From the NCBI RefSeq assembly GCF_014651635.1, contig NZ_BMXG01000017.1:18761-71260 (forward strand): a stretch of 52,500 nt of DNA, given 5' to 3'. Source of the DNA: Cerasicoccus arenae (GTDB lineage Bacteria > Verrucomicrobiota > Verrucomicrobiia > Opitutales > Cerasicoccaceae). Below, one piece after another: positions 1 to 9,092 of the stretch. A program made the position numbers and the translations under genes. Under the pieces are notes generated by a model. It saw nothing but the letters and a program-made list of their open reading frames with translations. It was not told the origin of the DNA and ran no database searches. Positions within the stretch are counted from its first letter, which is position 1, and every line of letters begins with the position of its first letter.

Positions 1-2
1 CC

Positions 3-149
3 ATAATCTATCGCATGCGACAAGCCGGAAACACACAGCAGCAAATCGCCTACGCTTTGGGCTTTTCGCAATCGGCCATCAGCAAGGAGCTGATGGCGCA
101 ACGCCGGGCATCGTGGTTACCGCCCAAAGCAGGCTCAGCAGATGGCTGA
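3..149 (+). pseudogene. Transposase N-terminal fragment (IS30-like HTH)
   Basis: The frame is open from the window edge and reads IIYRMRQAGNTQQQIA followed by LGFSQSAISKEL, the pattern of the helix-turn-helix at the start of IS30-type transposases. It stops at 147-149 after about 48 codons. No IS30 catalytic domain follows; an unrelated IS3-type transposase tail begins straight away. I read this as a deletion remnant whose 5' part may lie outside the window. The family call rests on the HTH pattern alone. Confidence 0.5.
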
Positions 150-499
150 TTACCGGCAGTGGCGTAGACAATGGACCTGAGTTTGCTGGCAAAGTGCTCG
201 ATGCCTGGGCTTATGCCAATGAGGTTCAGCTTGATTTTATTCGACCAGGCAAACCAACCGAAAATGGCTATATCGAGTCCTTCAATGGCAAGCTTCGCGA
301 CGAGCTGCTGAACACTGAGATCTTCTTTTCTCTGCCCGAGACCAGGGAAAAGCTTGAAGAATACCGCCTCGATTATAATACCTATAGACCGCACAGCTCG
401 CTGGGCTATCGGCCTCGGGCCGAATACGCCCAGCAAGCTGCATCCAAGACAACAACAACCCAATCGAAACGGAAAATCCTAGCACTGCCCCTGGCATAA
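149..499 (+). pseudogene. IS3-family transposase OrfB, C-terminal fragment
   Basis: The reading frame carries the end of the IS3-family DDE core: VDNGPEFAGKVLDAWAYA (second catalytic Asp), then FIRPGKPTENGYIESFNGKL (catalytic Glu), then YRPHSSLGYRPRAEYA. OrfB N-terminal half, the first Asp and the whole of OrfA are missing, so it cannot be active. The upstream bases belong to a different transposase, which indicates a deletion or nested insertion at about position 150. I could not define a terminal inverted repeat. Confidence 0.75.
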
Positions 500-761
500 A
501 GATTGGGAGCGAGTCATGACCGAAAATCTTCTCACTGACAATGGACTGATTTTATGGAGCCCCTGCCACATACACCTCTTTGCTTTATTGATTGAGGTTT
601 GCAGGCCGGAAGCTGTGTTTTGATAATCAGGGTAACAGACAGGTGCCAAAATACACGATTTCCACTCCGGAACGATAAAAAATCTTGAATCAAAGCCATT
701 GTCACCGTTTCTTGTAGCGAACAAACTTCGAACCAATAATTTACCAACCCCCCGTACCACT
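500..761. other. Intergenic, no gene recognised
   Basis: About 260 bases between the transposase scrap and the STAS gene. I see no convincing coding frame. The distal end of the IS3 element may lie here, but I could not identify its terminal repeat. The promoter of the STAS gene is presumably in the last 100 bases. Confidence 0.4.
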
Positions 762-1097
762 GTGGAAATCAACCAGGAAAAACAGGAAACCATCAATATT
801 GTCAGCCTTAAGGGCCGACTAGACGCCGGCACTTCCGGGCAACTGGAAGAATCGCTCAACGCACTGGTCGAAGCCGGTGAACCCAAGGTGCTCGTTGACT
901 GCCGCGAATTGGACTACATTAGCAGCGCTGGCCTGCGTGTTCTTTTGGCTGCGGCAAAGCAATTCAAGAAGCTCAGCGGCTCGATTGCACTTTCCACGTT
1001 GAATCCAAATGTGAAGCAAGTCTTCGAAATCTCGGGCTTTACGTCGATTTTCCCGATCTACGGCACGCGCGAAGAAGCGGTCGAAGCGCTTTCTTAA
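762..1097 (+). CDS. STAS-domain anti-sigma factor antagonist
   Basis: About 111 residues, the usual size of a single STAS domain. In SpoIIAA/RsbV-type proteins such a domain binds an anti-sigma kinase and is switched by serine phosphorylation. The diagnostic segment DYISSAGLRVLLAAAKQF contains the phosphoacceptor serine region. The GTG at 762 is chosen because the domain's first strand (VEINQEKQ) starts there; an in-frame TTG at 699 would add 21 low-quality residues, and neither has a clear Shine-Dalgarno site. No partner anti-sigma factor lies next to it. A terminator follows, so it is probably monocistronic. Confidence 0.85.
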   Translation: MEINQEKQETINIVSLKGRLDAGTSGQLEESLNALVEAGEPKVLVDCRELDYISSAGLRVLLAAAKQFKKLSGSIALSTLNPNVKQVFEISGFTSIFPIYGTREEAVEALS

Positions 1098-1121
1098 AGG
1101 AAGTTAGATTTTTTTTACCAA

Positions 1122-1149
1122 CCCTGCCACTAACGTGGCGGGGTTTTTT
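1122..1149 (+). terminator. Rho-independent terminator after STAS gene
   Basis: CCCTGCCAC and GTGGCGGGG form a 9-bp stem (one G-T pair) around a TAAC loop, followed by TTTTTT. It lies 25 bases after the STAS stop and touches the stop codon of the convergent histidine kinase. Confidence 0.85.
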
Positions 1150-3196
1150 ATTGGGTGGGGCTCCGTTCGAAGTGTTCCTGAGCTTTCTGGATCAAGGCAT
1201 AAAACTGCTCGTTGACCATGGGCTTGTTCATATATTCATCTGCCCCAGCGTCCAACGCTTGCTGTCGAGTGCTACCCACGGCATCCGCAGTTATGACGAT
1301 AATGTAGGCAGGGATGAAGCCCGTGCGATCAGCCATGCTCTCCCGCTTACGGATGCGAGCGACTGCGGTCAAGCCATCCATATCCGGCATGTGCACATCG
1401 GCAATAATCAGATCGAAATCACCGGGAGAAAAGGCACGCAAAAGCTCTTCTCCGCAATCCACCACGTTGCAGCGATGCCCACGGCGATGAAGCAAGGCAG
1501 AGATAAGCTTTTGGCTGACGGGACTATCTTCGGCCACCAGTGCCTTTAGCGGGCGGCCTGCGAGCGTCACTGGCTTCTCCAGCGAAGTCTCCAGACTAGG
1601 TGCCGCGGCCCGAATGGGAATCGTGACGAAGAAGTTTGAGCCTTGGCCGAGAGTGCTGCGCACCCCGATTTCTCCACCAAGCATCTCCGTGAGACGTTTC
1701 GTAATGGCCAAGCCCAGCCCAGCTCCACCAAAACGCTTGGTAGCGCTCGCATCGACTTGAGTAAAGGAATTGAAAATGCGCGTCTGATTATTTTCCGCAA
1801 TGCCGATGCCGGTGTCTCGCACCTCAATGGACAAGGAATACTCACAGAGCAGTTCTATAGAGCTGACAGGAGTGGCATCCACATGAATTTCCACAGAGCC
1901 AGCTTCGGTGAACTTGATGGCGTTGCCGGCCAGGTTAAAAAGAACCTGGCGCAGGCGGCTGGCATCAGTAACGACGGTATGCGGGGTGCGGGGTGAAATA
2001 ATAATCCTCAGATCCAGATCTTTTCGAGCAATCTCATGTTGGAATATTGATTCGACTTCATGGAGCAGTGATTTCAGGTCAAAGGGCGAAAAATCCAGCT
2101 CAATGCGCCCGGCCTCAATCTTGGAGAAATCCAGTAGATCATTGAGTAGAGTCAGTAGATTATTGGCACTGGAGTGGATGATCTCAGCCAGCTCCAATTG
2201 CTCTTCATCCAGCTCCGTCTCACGCAGCAAGGAGGCAAAGCCCATGATGCCGTTCATCGGCGTCCGAATTTCGTGACTCATTGAGGCCAAGAACTCCGAT
2301 TTTGCGCTGCTAGAGGTCTCCGCCTGTTCCTTTGCCGTACGCAAATTCTGAGATTCCAATCGTTGAGCAATCACCAATCGCTGCTGCAAACGGCGTTCGC
2401 GAATTTGTGCTTTGCGCAGTTGCTCCTGTTCTTCGTGCAACAGCTTTACTTTAGACTCCAACTCCTGCCGCGCGTGCTCTAACTCCGCTTCACGCGCTTC
2501 AATATGCGCCAGCATGTGATTAAAGTCCTCCGTCAACTGCCCAAGTTCGTCATTGGAGTTTTTAATAGCGCGCAATGAGTAATTCCCCGAGCGCGTAATC
2601 CGACTAGCAGTGTCGGCAAGCTGGCGCACCGGAATCAAAATGAAATCCAACAGGCGCGACGATAAACGCTGCGCCGTAATCAGGCAAACTCCGACAATCC
2701 CCAAGCTAATGAGCAACCCGGTAAAGATCGAATGCCAGAGCGGGTAAAGGCTGGAAGCCAGCGAGAGAAATCCGTAGTAACGGCCATCCTTAATGATTCG
2801 GCAATGCACCACGGCCTCGCCATTAATGAACTCCATATGGTCCTCGACCTCAAACTGCGCATCCCGCGGCGTCGCACTCTCAATCGATTGAGAAAATACG
2901 TAATCTCCATCGGCGCTACGAAAGCTGACCCACCGTAGATGCTCGTTGTTATACGGCAAAGACAATGCGTCCCCCAAATCAGTGGGTTCCGCACGATCCA
3001 TCATCAACGCGATCCGATAACCGATCAGGTGGGCGTTACTGGCAAGCTCATCCTCTAGAGTACGCAGACTAACAATTGTCTGATATGTAACGATACCTGC
3101 TCCGGCCAGAACGACAATAATGACGCCCGTTAACCCAATGATCAGCGTTAGTTTATCCCGTAACGATCGGGAATTCAGATGGAATTTAAAATCCAA
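1148..3196 (-). CDS. Membrane hybrid sensor histidine kinase (HAMP-HisKA-HATPase-REC)
   Basis: 682 residues. Transmembrane segments at about 16-37 and 156-176 flank a roughly 115-residue extracytoplasmic sensor region. HAMP follows at about 180-235, then a long Gln/Glu-rich coiled coil to about 295. The dimerisation box SMSHEIRTPMNG places the phospho-histidine at H308. The ATPase domain shows the N box (NLAGNAIKF) and G boxes (DTGIGI, GGAGLGLAI). A C-terminal receiver domain contains IIADVHMPDMDG with the phospho-Asp and the conserved Lys in NKPM. The start is a TTG at 3196 because the upstream codons are ATT and ATA. No cognate regulator is adjacent. The ligand is unknown. Confidence 0.93.
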   Translation of the reverse strand: MDFKFHLNSRSLRDKLTLIIGLTGVIIVVLAGAGIVTYQTIVSLRTLEDELASNAHLIGYRIALMMDRAEPTDLGDALSLPYNNEHLRWVSFRSADGDYVFSQSIESATPRDAQFEVEDHMEFINGEAVVHCRIIKDGRYYGFLSLASSLYPLWHSIFTGLLISLGIVGVCLITAQRLSSRLLDFILIPVRQLADTASRITRSGNYSLRAIKNSNDELGQLTEDFNHMLAHIEAREAELEHARQELESKVKLLHEEQEQLRKAQIRERRLQQRLVIAQRLESQNLRTAKEQAETSSSAKSEFLASMSHEIRTPMNGIMGFASLLRETELDEEQLELAEIIHSSANNLLTLLNDLLDFSKIEAGRIELDFSPFDLKSLLHEVESIFQHEIARKDLDLRIIISPRTPHTVVTDASRLRQVLFNLAGNAIKFTEAGSVEIHVDATPVSSIELLCEYSLSIEVRDTGIGIAENNQTRIFNSFTQVDASATKRFGGAGLGLAITKRLTEMLGGEIGVRSTLGQGSNFFVTIPIRAAAPSLETSLEKPVTLAGRPLKALVAEDSPVSQKLISALLHRRGHRCNVVDCGEELLRAFSPGDFDLIIADVHMPDMDGLTAVARIRKRESMADRTGFIPAYIIVITADAVGSTRQQALDAGADEYMNKPMVNEQFYALIQKAQEHFERSPTQ

Positions 3197-3311
3197 AATT
3201 ATGCGATGACAGCCTTCGCCGTTATTTAGTTATTTGGCCCCAGTATGGTGATACGCAGCTTAGTTATACGAATAGAACGGGTCAAAATAAAAAAGGCCCG
3301 CCAACCTAGGC

Positions 3312-3725
3312 TCACTCCCCTAGAAGCGCAGTGCGCAACTCCGCTTCCAGCTCGTGTTCATCTGGACTTTCAATCCCATCACTCAGGAAAAGTTGATGAC
3401 TAAGCTGGAAGGCTTTTTCACGGGTAGAGACATCGGCAAGTCGCTCGGACACACGTTTCAAAAAGCTCTCGCGCGCCTCTTGGCTAACCAAAATGTCCCG
3501 CACGCGGGTCACCGCCAAATCATAGTAGTTGTCGATACTTTGAACGGCCTGCCAGTCCATTGACTCCAAGCGCCGCTGGATCAACTGATCCTCAGCCAGT
3601 GAGACCGTGCGGTCTGAATACATGCAGAATACCAGCAGATCAACGATGGCTTCGCGTTGCTGCTGGGTGAGACCGTCAGCGGAATCACCACCAGCGCGGA
3701 AAAGTTTTTGGAAAAAGCTCAACAT
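3312..3725 (-). CDS. TerB-like (tellurite-resistance TerB superfamily) protein
   Basis: 137 residues, all-helical and acidic. The pattern VDLLVFCMYSDRTVSLAE, later RESFLKRVSERLADV, then LFLSDGIESPDEHELEAEL matches the TerB-like fold, two pseudo-symmetric helical units with acidic metal-binding positions. No ter-operon partner is nearby, so a role in tellurite resistance should not be assumed. It stands alone between the hybrid kinase and a 250-base gap. Confidence 0.6.
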   Translation of the reverse strand: MLSFFQKLFRAGGDSADGLTQQQREAIVDLLVFCMYSDRTVSLAEDQLIQRRLESMDWQAVQSIDNYYDLAVTRVRDILVSQEARESFLKRVSERLADVSTREKAFQLSHQLFLSDGIESPDEHELEAELRTALLGE

Positions 3726-3976
3726 GTCAGTGGGAAAAGTATGAATCTAATGGGCTCACGGCAACAGATATTAGTAGGGCGAAATGCCCTAGGCCATCAA
3801 AATATCGTAAGCATTTTCACCATACGCTCAAGTAGTCGCGGGGGGGGTATTGATGTCAAAACTAAGAGTATATAAACAAGAGTTATATCCTGCGCAAAAA
3901 CCAATGAAAATCATTATTTTTCGGTGGCTGGACAAAGCTTGCCACGCTCTGTCACGATTCGCACAATGCAGAAGTC

Positions 3977-4495
3977 ATGAAATCCCATCAGGTGGTGAAG
4001 GCTTGCTTTGATAAGCAAAGCCCCAAACAAATCGCGGAGGATATCGGAGTCTCGGTATCGCTTCTCTACAAGTGGTCACAGCCCGTGGGCGAGACCCAAA
4101 GCGGCGCAATCAATCCGCTCGATCGGGCGGTACAGCTCAATTCAGTCGCCCCAGACAATGAAGTGTTGCATTGGCTTTGCCAGCAGGCCGACGGCGTCTT
4201 TATCCGCGATCCAGAGAGCGCAGCGCGGGCCTACCGCTACATGCCTGCCACCAATGACATTGTCCGCCAATTCGCAGCCCTCCTATCTGAAATAACTCAG
4301 GCTGCACTGGATAATAGGATCACTGAGCAGGAGGCAACCGCCATTCGGCAACTGTGGGATCGGCTAAAGGCCTATACGGAAGGCTTTGTCACCGCCTGCG
4401 AAGAGGGAAACTTTGCGCAAATCCGCGGCCTGCCGCTACCAGAGCCACCCACTGATTCAGGTGAGCCATCACCCAGCGGGATCGACTGTCGCTAA
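3977..4495 (+). CDS. Helix-turn-helix protein resembling phage CII-type regulators
   Basis: 172 residues. The N-terminus (VVKACFDKQSPKQIAEDIGV then SVSLLYKWS) is a clear helix-turn-helix. It is followed by NPLDRAVQLN and LHWLCQQADGVFIRDP, a layout I associate with phage regulatory CII-type proteins. The second half is helical and ends in a proline-rich acidic tail. It may control a nearby promoter; the preceding 250 bases contain an 8-G run at 3840-3847 and no gene. Family assignment is moderate and the target unknown. Confidence 0.55.
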   Translation: MKSHQVVKACFDKQSPKQIAEDIGVSVSLLYKWSQPVGETQSGAINPLDRAVQLNSVAPDNEVLHWLCQQADGVFIRDPESAARAYRYMPATNDIVRQFAALLSEITQAALDNRITEQEATAIRQLWDRLKAYTEGFVTACEEGNFAQIRGLPLPEPPTDSGEPSPSGIDCR

Positions 4496-4497
4496 GC

Positions 4498-5022
4498 TTA
4501 TCGGTTCCAAGGCATTTTGGTGAGCAATAGGGCCAAACCACAGGCACCCGTGAGACCGGCGAACGTCAGGCCAGCGCCGAAGAAGCCTGGGATCAGCAGG
4601 AACCAAGGGTTCACAAAAGCGCCGAGCAACGTGCCTACAAAGATGTTGGCTCCGGCCACAATCCTCACTTGTCGATCCAAAGAGATCGCACCGCCCGTGG
4701 GCGAAGTAAGACCTGCTTGACCGGGCCAAGCGCTCATCCCACCGTCCAGCTCAACGGCACCGTTGTGGCCTGCCTTAGCCCAAATTTCGAGCGCACGTTT
4801 GGAGCGCGTGCTCGATTGACAAATCAAGACGATTTTACGCCCATTGGCGGCATCAGCAAGCCGGCTCACCGTAGTAGCATCGAGTTGGTCTACCGGATAG
4901 TTAGAAGCACCGTCGATGTGGCCACTGCGGTATTCACCAGGGCTGCGCACATCGATCAGAAACCACTCATCAGGAGCGTGGCGTAGATTATCCGAGAGTT
5001 GTTGAGGCGATATGGAGTTCAT
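4498..5022 (-). CDS. Rhodanese-domain protein with C-terminal membrane domain (DUF2892-like)
   Basis: 174 residues. A rhodanese domain occupies about 1-105, with WFLIDVRSPGEYRSGHI and the active-site loop LICQSSTRSKRA, where the Cys would carry a persulfide. A DUF2892-like region follows (SLDRQVRIVAG, then two hydrophobic helices at about 125-168), anchoring it in the inner membrane. Such fusions are thought to handle sulfane sulfur at the membrane. It converges on the HTH gene with only two bases between the stop codons. Confidence 0.88.
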   Translation of the reverse strand: MNSISPQQLSDNLRHAPDEWFLIDVRSPGEYRSGHIDGASNYPVDQLDATTVSRLADAANGRKIVLICQSSTRSKRALEIWAKAGHNGAVELDGGMSAWPGQAGLTSPTGGAISLDRQVRIVAGANIFVGTLLGAFVNPWFLLIPGFFGAGLTFAGLTGACGLALLLTKMPWNR

Positions 5023-5117
5023 TTCGATCCATTAGTCTACTCAACTCCATAAACATTACAGCACAAATCGTTATTTTTCAGTGACTTGCATCTTTGGTTC
5101 CTGACTCAAAATACTAA

Positions 5118-6428
5118 CTACTTAACCTGCCCAGATCCGAAGATCAGATATTTGTAAGAGCACAGTTCTCGAAGTCCCATGGGCCCACGAGCATGCAAAC
5201 GATCCGTCGAAATGCCAATCTCTGCACCAAGGCCAAATTCGTAGCCATCAGTAAAGCGGGTGCTGGCGTTCCAATAGACTGTGGCCGAATCCACACCGAG
5301 CATGAATCGCTTCGCCGTCTCCTCGTTACCAGTCACGATACCGTCGGAGTGAGCGCTGCCATAGAGATTAATTGCCGCAATGGCGTCGTCGACCGAATCC
5401 ACCAACTTCACCGCAATGATGTAGTCGAGGTATTCTGCGTAAAAATCGTCTTCGGTCGCGTAGTTGTAATCAATCGACGGCACACCGTGGGCAATGCCGC
5501 CAGCATTGATTTTCTCCAGCACACGACCGGCAGCGTGATCGACGCGCATTTCAACGCCTTTTGCCTCAAATGCCCGAGCCAATTTGGGCAAGATGCTCGC
5601 TGCAACGTCCCGGTGAATAAAGAGATTCTCGATGGAGTTGCAGACGCCCACACGATCAGTCTTGGCATTGACCACAATGGACTCGGCCATATCGGCATCA
5701 GCCTCCGCATCAATGTATATCGCACACACACCCGTGTAATGTTTGATAACTGGGATACGGCTATTTTCCGCCACAAAGCGGATCAGCGTCTCCCCCCCCC
5801 TTGGGATAATGCAGTGGACGTATTTATCGAGCTTGAGCAACTCATTGAGCGCCCAGCGATCTGTCGTCGGAATCAACTGCACCGCCAATGGGTTAATACC
5901 GGCCTCAGTCAACGCCTCATGAATAATCTCTGCCAGCGCCATGTTCGTGTGGAAGGCCTCTTTGCCCCCACGCAGAATCGCTGCATTACCGCTTTTCAGG
6001 CATAGAATCGCGCAGTCAATAGTCACATTGGGGCGAGACTCGAAAATGATGCCCACCACACCAATTGGCACGCGCACCTTGCGAATGTCCAAGCCATTGG
6101 GGCGAGAAATACGCTCCAGCTCTTCGCCAACGGGGTCGGGCAGCGCCGCGACCTGTCGCACGCCATCAGCCATCTTGGCGATACGCTCCGGAGTAAAGGT
6201 CAACCGCTCAACCATAGCGGGCGCGAGCTCCAGAGCTTTGGCGGCGGCCAGATCCTTCTGGTTCATGGCCAGCAGGTCGCCCGTTGCCGCAACAAGGCGA
6301 TCAGCCAGGATTTCTAGCGCTCGATTCTTCTGCGCTGCGTCCAGCGTAGCCAGCTCCAACGACGCCGCACGCGCCTGCTTGGCAATGCCAGTAATTAATT
6401 CCTTCAGATGTTCAGTCTCTTCGGCCAT
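5118..6428 (-). CDS. proA: Glutamate-5-semialdehyde dehydrogenase
   Basis: About 436 residues, normal for ProA. It reduces gamma-glutamyl phosphate to glutamate semialdehyde in proline synthesis. The segment [20 protein letters not shown], the Cys of [13 protein letters not shown] and the tail [16 protein letters not shown] are typical. The ATG at 6428 is preferred over an upstream in-frame TTG because it begins directly at the conserved N-terminal helix. proB is not adjacent. A 9-C run (5792-5800) encodes the Gly-Gly of IIPRGGETL. Confidence 0.96.
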   Translation of the reverse strand: MAEETEHLKELITGIAKQARAASLELATLDAAQKNRALEILADRLVAATGDLLAMNQKDLAAAKALELAPAMVERLTFTPERIAKMADGVRQVAALPDPVGEELERISRPNGLDIRKVRVPIGVVGIIFESRPNVTIDCAILCLKSGNAAILRGGKEAFHTNMALAEIIHEALTEAGINPLAVQLIPTTDRWALNELLKLDKYVHCIIPRGGETLIRFVAENSRIPVIKHYTGVCAIYIDAEADADMAESIVVNAKTDRVGVCNSIENLFIHRDVAASILPKLARAFEAKGVEMRVDHAAGRVLEKINAGGIAHGVPSIDYNYATEDDFYAEYLDYIIAVKLVDSVDDAIAAINLYGSAHSDGIVTGNEETAKRFMLGVDSATVYWNASTRFTDGYEFGLGAEIGISTDRLHARGPMGLRELCSYKYLIFGSGQVK

Positions 6429-6518
6429 AGCTAAAGTGGAAAGCAAAACCGCCTTTTTGAAAAGCGCAATCCTCAGGCAGTCCTCTTATGCAATTCCAAT
6501 AACTACGAACTCCGAAGG

Positions 6519-7805
6519 TTACTTAAACCGCGCCATAAGCGGAACCAAGACTTCGGTTACGACACCAGCACCATTGTCACGCGCATGGCCACGGGCAACA
6601 GCAGACACCGTGCGGGCTGAATCACTGTCTTCCCGGCCATCAGAGAAGGCGCGTTGGGCAAGCGAAAGATAGGCCGTGGCAAGGTCGAGGGAAATGGTCG
6701 CTAAATGCGCGTTGTTGCTGATTTCCGCGGCTAAGCCGAGAACGATCGGATTGTGTTGGCGAATCTGCCCGTCTTCCTTCCAATGTGGCAGGTCCGCACA
6801 TTTGCCCAGTCCTAGGATATCTGTGTCAAAAATGGGGGCTACATCCAGATCGATAACCTCCACGGCATCTGGAAGTAGATGGCTCACGCTATCGAGCACT
6901 TGAGAATCGTAGCGATTGGCCCTAGTCATACGACGATAAAATCGGATGGCACCAGCCAAGCCACCCGCATCAGGGTCAAGTAACTCGGGCATGAGTGTGT
7001 CCAGAATCCTCTCTGCGGCGTCCCGAAAACGGTCATCGCGCGAGATGTTCCAAATTTTAAGCAATGCCTGAATCGCGTCTTCGGCCAGCAAGGCTTCCGC
7101 ACGATGGACATTTTCCCGGCTATCATTGGCGATACGTGGCTCGTAGACCGGGCCTTTGGCGTCGAGACCAACCGGCAGCATGTCGCCCATTAGAATCGCG
7201 TCTGCCCAGCGACCACCATAAGCGATGGCAAACTTCGCGTAGCGCTCAGACTGGTTAATCCGATAGGCGACCAGCGCGAGGTTGATTAAATGAAAATGCG
7301 CAGGCGTGTTATAACTCGGAAAGCTATCGTGCGAGAAGCCCTCAGCACCCAAGGTGTGCGACGGGAAGCAAGCAGTCTCCTCATCATACCAAGGCCGCAC
7401 ATTCTCACTCCAGTTACCAATGTGCTCGGCAGCGTCGAGGACTTGGCCGATAGTCGCCATGTCGCCATCCAGTCGTGCTAATTGAGCCAGAAAAATCTCA
7501 AAATGCTGCATACCGCTGGTAACGTCGGCCATCCGCCAGTAGCCGTGGCGCCAAGCCTCGGTCTCCTTGAAATGCCGGGCCACCTGATCGCGAATTTTCA
7601 GCAAGAAATGTGCGCCAGGGTGAGTGGGCTCAAAATAGAGCAGCGGCAGCCAACCCGTCGCATAGATCGCCTGATCCGGCGTGTCGAGGGGGGGGGCATC
7701 GGCGTAGCGGCGTATGCAATCATTCGTCCATGCACTTACCTCACGCAACAGGTATTTGCCCGCTTCGCGCGGGTCCTGATGGCGGGCAAGCTTGTAATGA
7801 AACAT
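6519..7805 (-). CDS. Conserved hypothetical protein, possible (alpha/alpha)6-barrel
   Basis: About 428 residues with no signal peptide. I do not recognise the family with certainty. It is rich in amphipathic helices with aromatic and His/Asp motifs (ATGWLPLLYFEP, WRHGYWRMADVTSG, HDSFPSYNTPAHFHLIN), which resembles the six-hairpin fold of some glycoside hydrolases and polysaccharide lyases. No catalytic residues can be named. It lies just upstream of proA on the same strand, 90 bases away, so the two may share a transcript. A 9-G run at 7688-7696 encodes adjacent prolines near its N-terminus. Confidence 0.6.
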   Translation of the reverse strand: MFHYKLARHQDPREAGKYLLREVSAWTNDCIRRYADAPPLDTPDQAIYATGWLPLLYFEPTHPGAHFLLKIRDQVARHFKETEAWRHGYWRMADVTSGMQHFEIFLAQLARLDGDMATIGQVLDAAEHIGNWSENVRPWYDEETACFPSHTLGAEGFSHDSFPSYNTPAHFHLINLALVAYRINQSERYAKFAIAYGGRWADAILMGDMLPVGLDAKGPVYEPRIANDSRENVHRAEALLAEDAIQALLKIWNISRDDRFRDAAERILDTLMPELLDPDAGGLAGAIRFYRRMTRANRYDSQVLDSVSHLLPDAVEVIDLDVAPIFDTDILGLGKCADLPHWKEDGQIRQHNPIVLGLAAEISNNAHLATISLDLATAYLSLAQRAFSDGREDSDSARTVSAVARGHARDNGAGVVTEVLVPLMARFK

Positions 7806-7840
7806 GGGGCAACGAGAAGGCGCCGGGAACAATGCGCCTG

Positions 7841-8212
7841 TTAAATGTGTTTAGAATCCGCCTCGTCCTTGACGACGTATCCGCTGTCTTGTCGGGCGTG
7901 GTTAACTTTATTTTTCTTGGTATAAGCTTCGTAAACGTCTTCAGCAGTCATTCCAAGCACTTGAGCGGTGGAAATCAGGAAGTGGAACAAATCGACGACT
8001 TCCACACGTGCATTTTGCTCATCGAACTCTTGATACTTCGCCCACCATTTCCATGGAACTGAGTCAATCAGCTCGGCAGTCTCTTGCTGCATGGCCCGTG
8101 TATAGTTGAGGACCCATTTGATTTTTTCCTCCTGAGTAAGGCTGGAAGTATCGACCCCGATACGCTTGTTGAGCGCTTCCTGCTGCTGAAAAATTTCGTC
8201 GAGCTTATCCAT
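7841..8212 (-). CDS. dUTPase/MazG-like all-alpha NTP pyrophosphatase
   Basis: About 123 residues. The signature QQETAELIDSVPWKWW followed by EVVDLFHFLISTAQ gives the EExxE-like and ExxDxxHF metal-binding helices of dimeric dUTPase-type (dUTPase_2) enzymes, and NHARQDSGY fits the family's C-terminus. The predicted reaction is dUTP to dUMP and pyrophosphate. The ATG at 8212 aligns with the family start (MDKLDEIFQQQEALN). It is followed on the same strand by the hypothetical gene at 6519-7805. Confidence 0.83.
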   Translation of the reverse strand: MDKLDEIFQQQEALNKRIGVDTSSLTQEEKIKWVLNYTRAMQQETAELIDSVPWKWWAKYQEFDEQNARVEVVDLFHFLISTAQVLGMTAEDVYEAYTKKNKVNHARQDSGYVVKDEADSKHI

Positions 8213-8330
8213 ATCCGTCACGAAAGCCCGCCTTTTGGCTTGGGGCAAGATTTTAACGCATCTACAACAGCGACTTGCGTTGAAAAAGGCGTTTACTCAC
8301 GCAGTTAATGCGTCAAGCTGGCGCGCTGTT

Positions 8331-8960
8331 ATGGGACGCCACGCTATCAAACGCGAAATGGACCTGCAAATCCTCCTAGAGTGGATTGCGGATGGTGCGC
8401 GCGTGCTGGATCTCGGCTGTGGGCGCGGTATTTTGCTTGAGGAGCTCATTGCCCGGAAGCACTGCTACGCCGTCGGGATCGACAGTGATCTAGCTAAAAT
8501 CACCTCCTGCGTGAAGCGCAGCGTGCCAGCTTACCAAGGCGACCTCTGTGACATGCTCCCAGTCTACGACGACAATTCCTTTGACTGGGTGGTCTGCTCG
8601 CGCACGCTTCAGGAATTAAGCAACCCCCAGCAAGTCCTCCGTGAGGCGCTGCGCGTGGGCAAGCGCCTGGCGATTGGCTTTGTGAATCATGGCTACTGGC
8701 TCAATCGCTGGCATATGCTTAAGGACGGTTCCCGCGTAAAGAACGATGTCTACCCGGACCCGTGGTGGGCAAGTCGCGCAATGAACCCCGTTAGCATTTC
8801 AGGGTTCGAAGATTTTTGTCGTGCAGAAAATGCCGTGATCGAGCACCGCGTTTTTCTAGCAGAGGACTGGCGCACGCCCTGCAAATTCCTTCCCGGCTGG
8901 TTTGCCGGATATGCCGTTTATGAACTGCGCCAAGGCGCAGTTCAGGAGGTTAAAGTTTAA
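8331..8960 (+). CDS. metW: MetW-like class I SAM methyltransferase
   Basis: About 209 residues. The SAM-binding motif ARVLDLGCGRGILLEEL follows a short MetW-type opening (REMDLQILLEWI). YDDNSFDWVVCSRTLQEL and the GFVNHGYW and FCRAENAVIEHRVFL segments also fit MetW, a partner of homoserine acetyltransferase in methionine synthesis. No metX is nearby, so the physiological partner is not shown. The ATG at 8331 is chosen because the domain starts there; an in-frame ATG at 8235 would add 32 atypical residues. It diverges from the dUTPase-like gene. Confidence 0.8.
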   Translation: MGRHAIKREMDLQILLEWIADGARVLDLGCGRGILLEELIARKHCYAVGIDSDLAKITSCVKRSVPAYQGDLCDMLPVYDDNSFDWVVCSRTLQELSNPQQVLREALRVGKRLAIGFVNHGYWLNRWHMLKDGSRVKNDVYPDPWWASRAMNPVSISGFEDFCRAENAVIEHRVFLAEDWRTPCKFLPGWFAGYAVYELRQGAVQEVKV

Positions 8961-8972
8961 AGATTAAAGTCT

Positions 8973-9090
8973 GGGGGGGGGGCATGACGCAACGAGATGG
9001 CATCTCGAGACGGAAGCTCTGTAGATTCCTCAGCAACTGAAAGCTGGGCAATCTGGATTATGATGCCCCCCGGGGGGGGGGAGGGGGGGG
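8973..9090. repeat. Cluster of long G tracts in an intergenic gap
   Basis: Between two convergent genes lie G10 (8973-8982), then a C6 block running into G10 (9066-9081), one A, and G8 (9083-9090). No gene is seen. The C6-G10 junction could fold back on itself, but there is no U-tract, so I do not call a terminator. Confidence 0.7.
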
Positions 9091-9092
9091 CG

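Noticed and set aside
5193-6005. Long open frame on the plus strand opposite proA
   Set aside because: It is antisense to a fully conserved enzyme and has no family signature or start context.
8961-9092. Riboswitch or leader RNA in the gap after metW
   Set aside because: The gap lies between two convergent genes, so nothing downstream could be controlled; it contains only G tracts.
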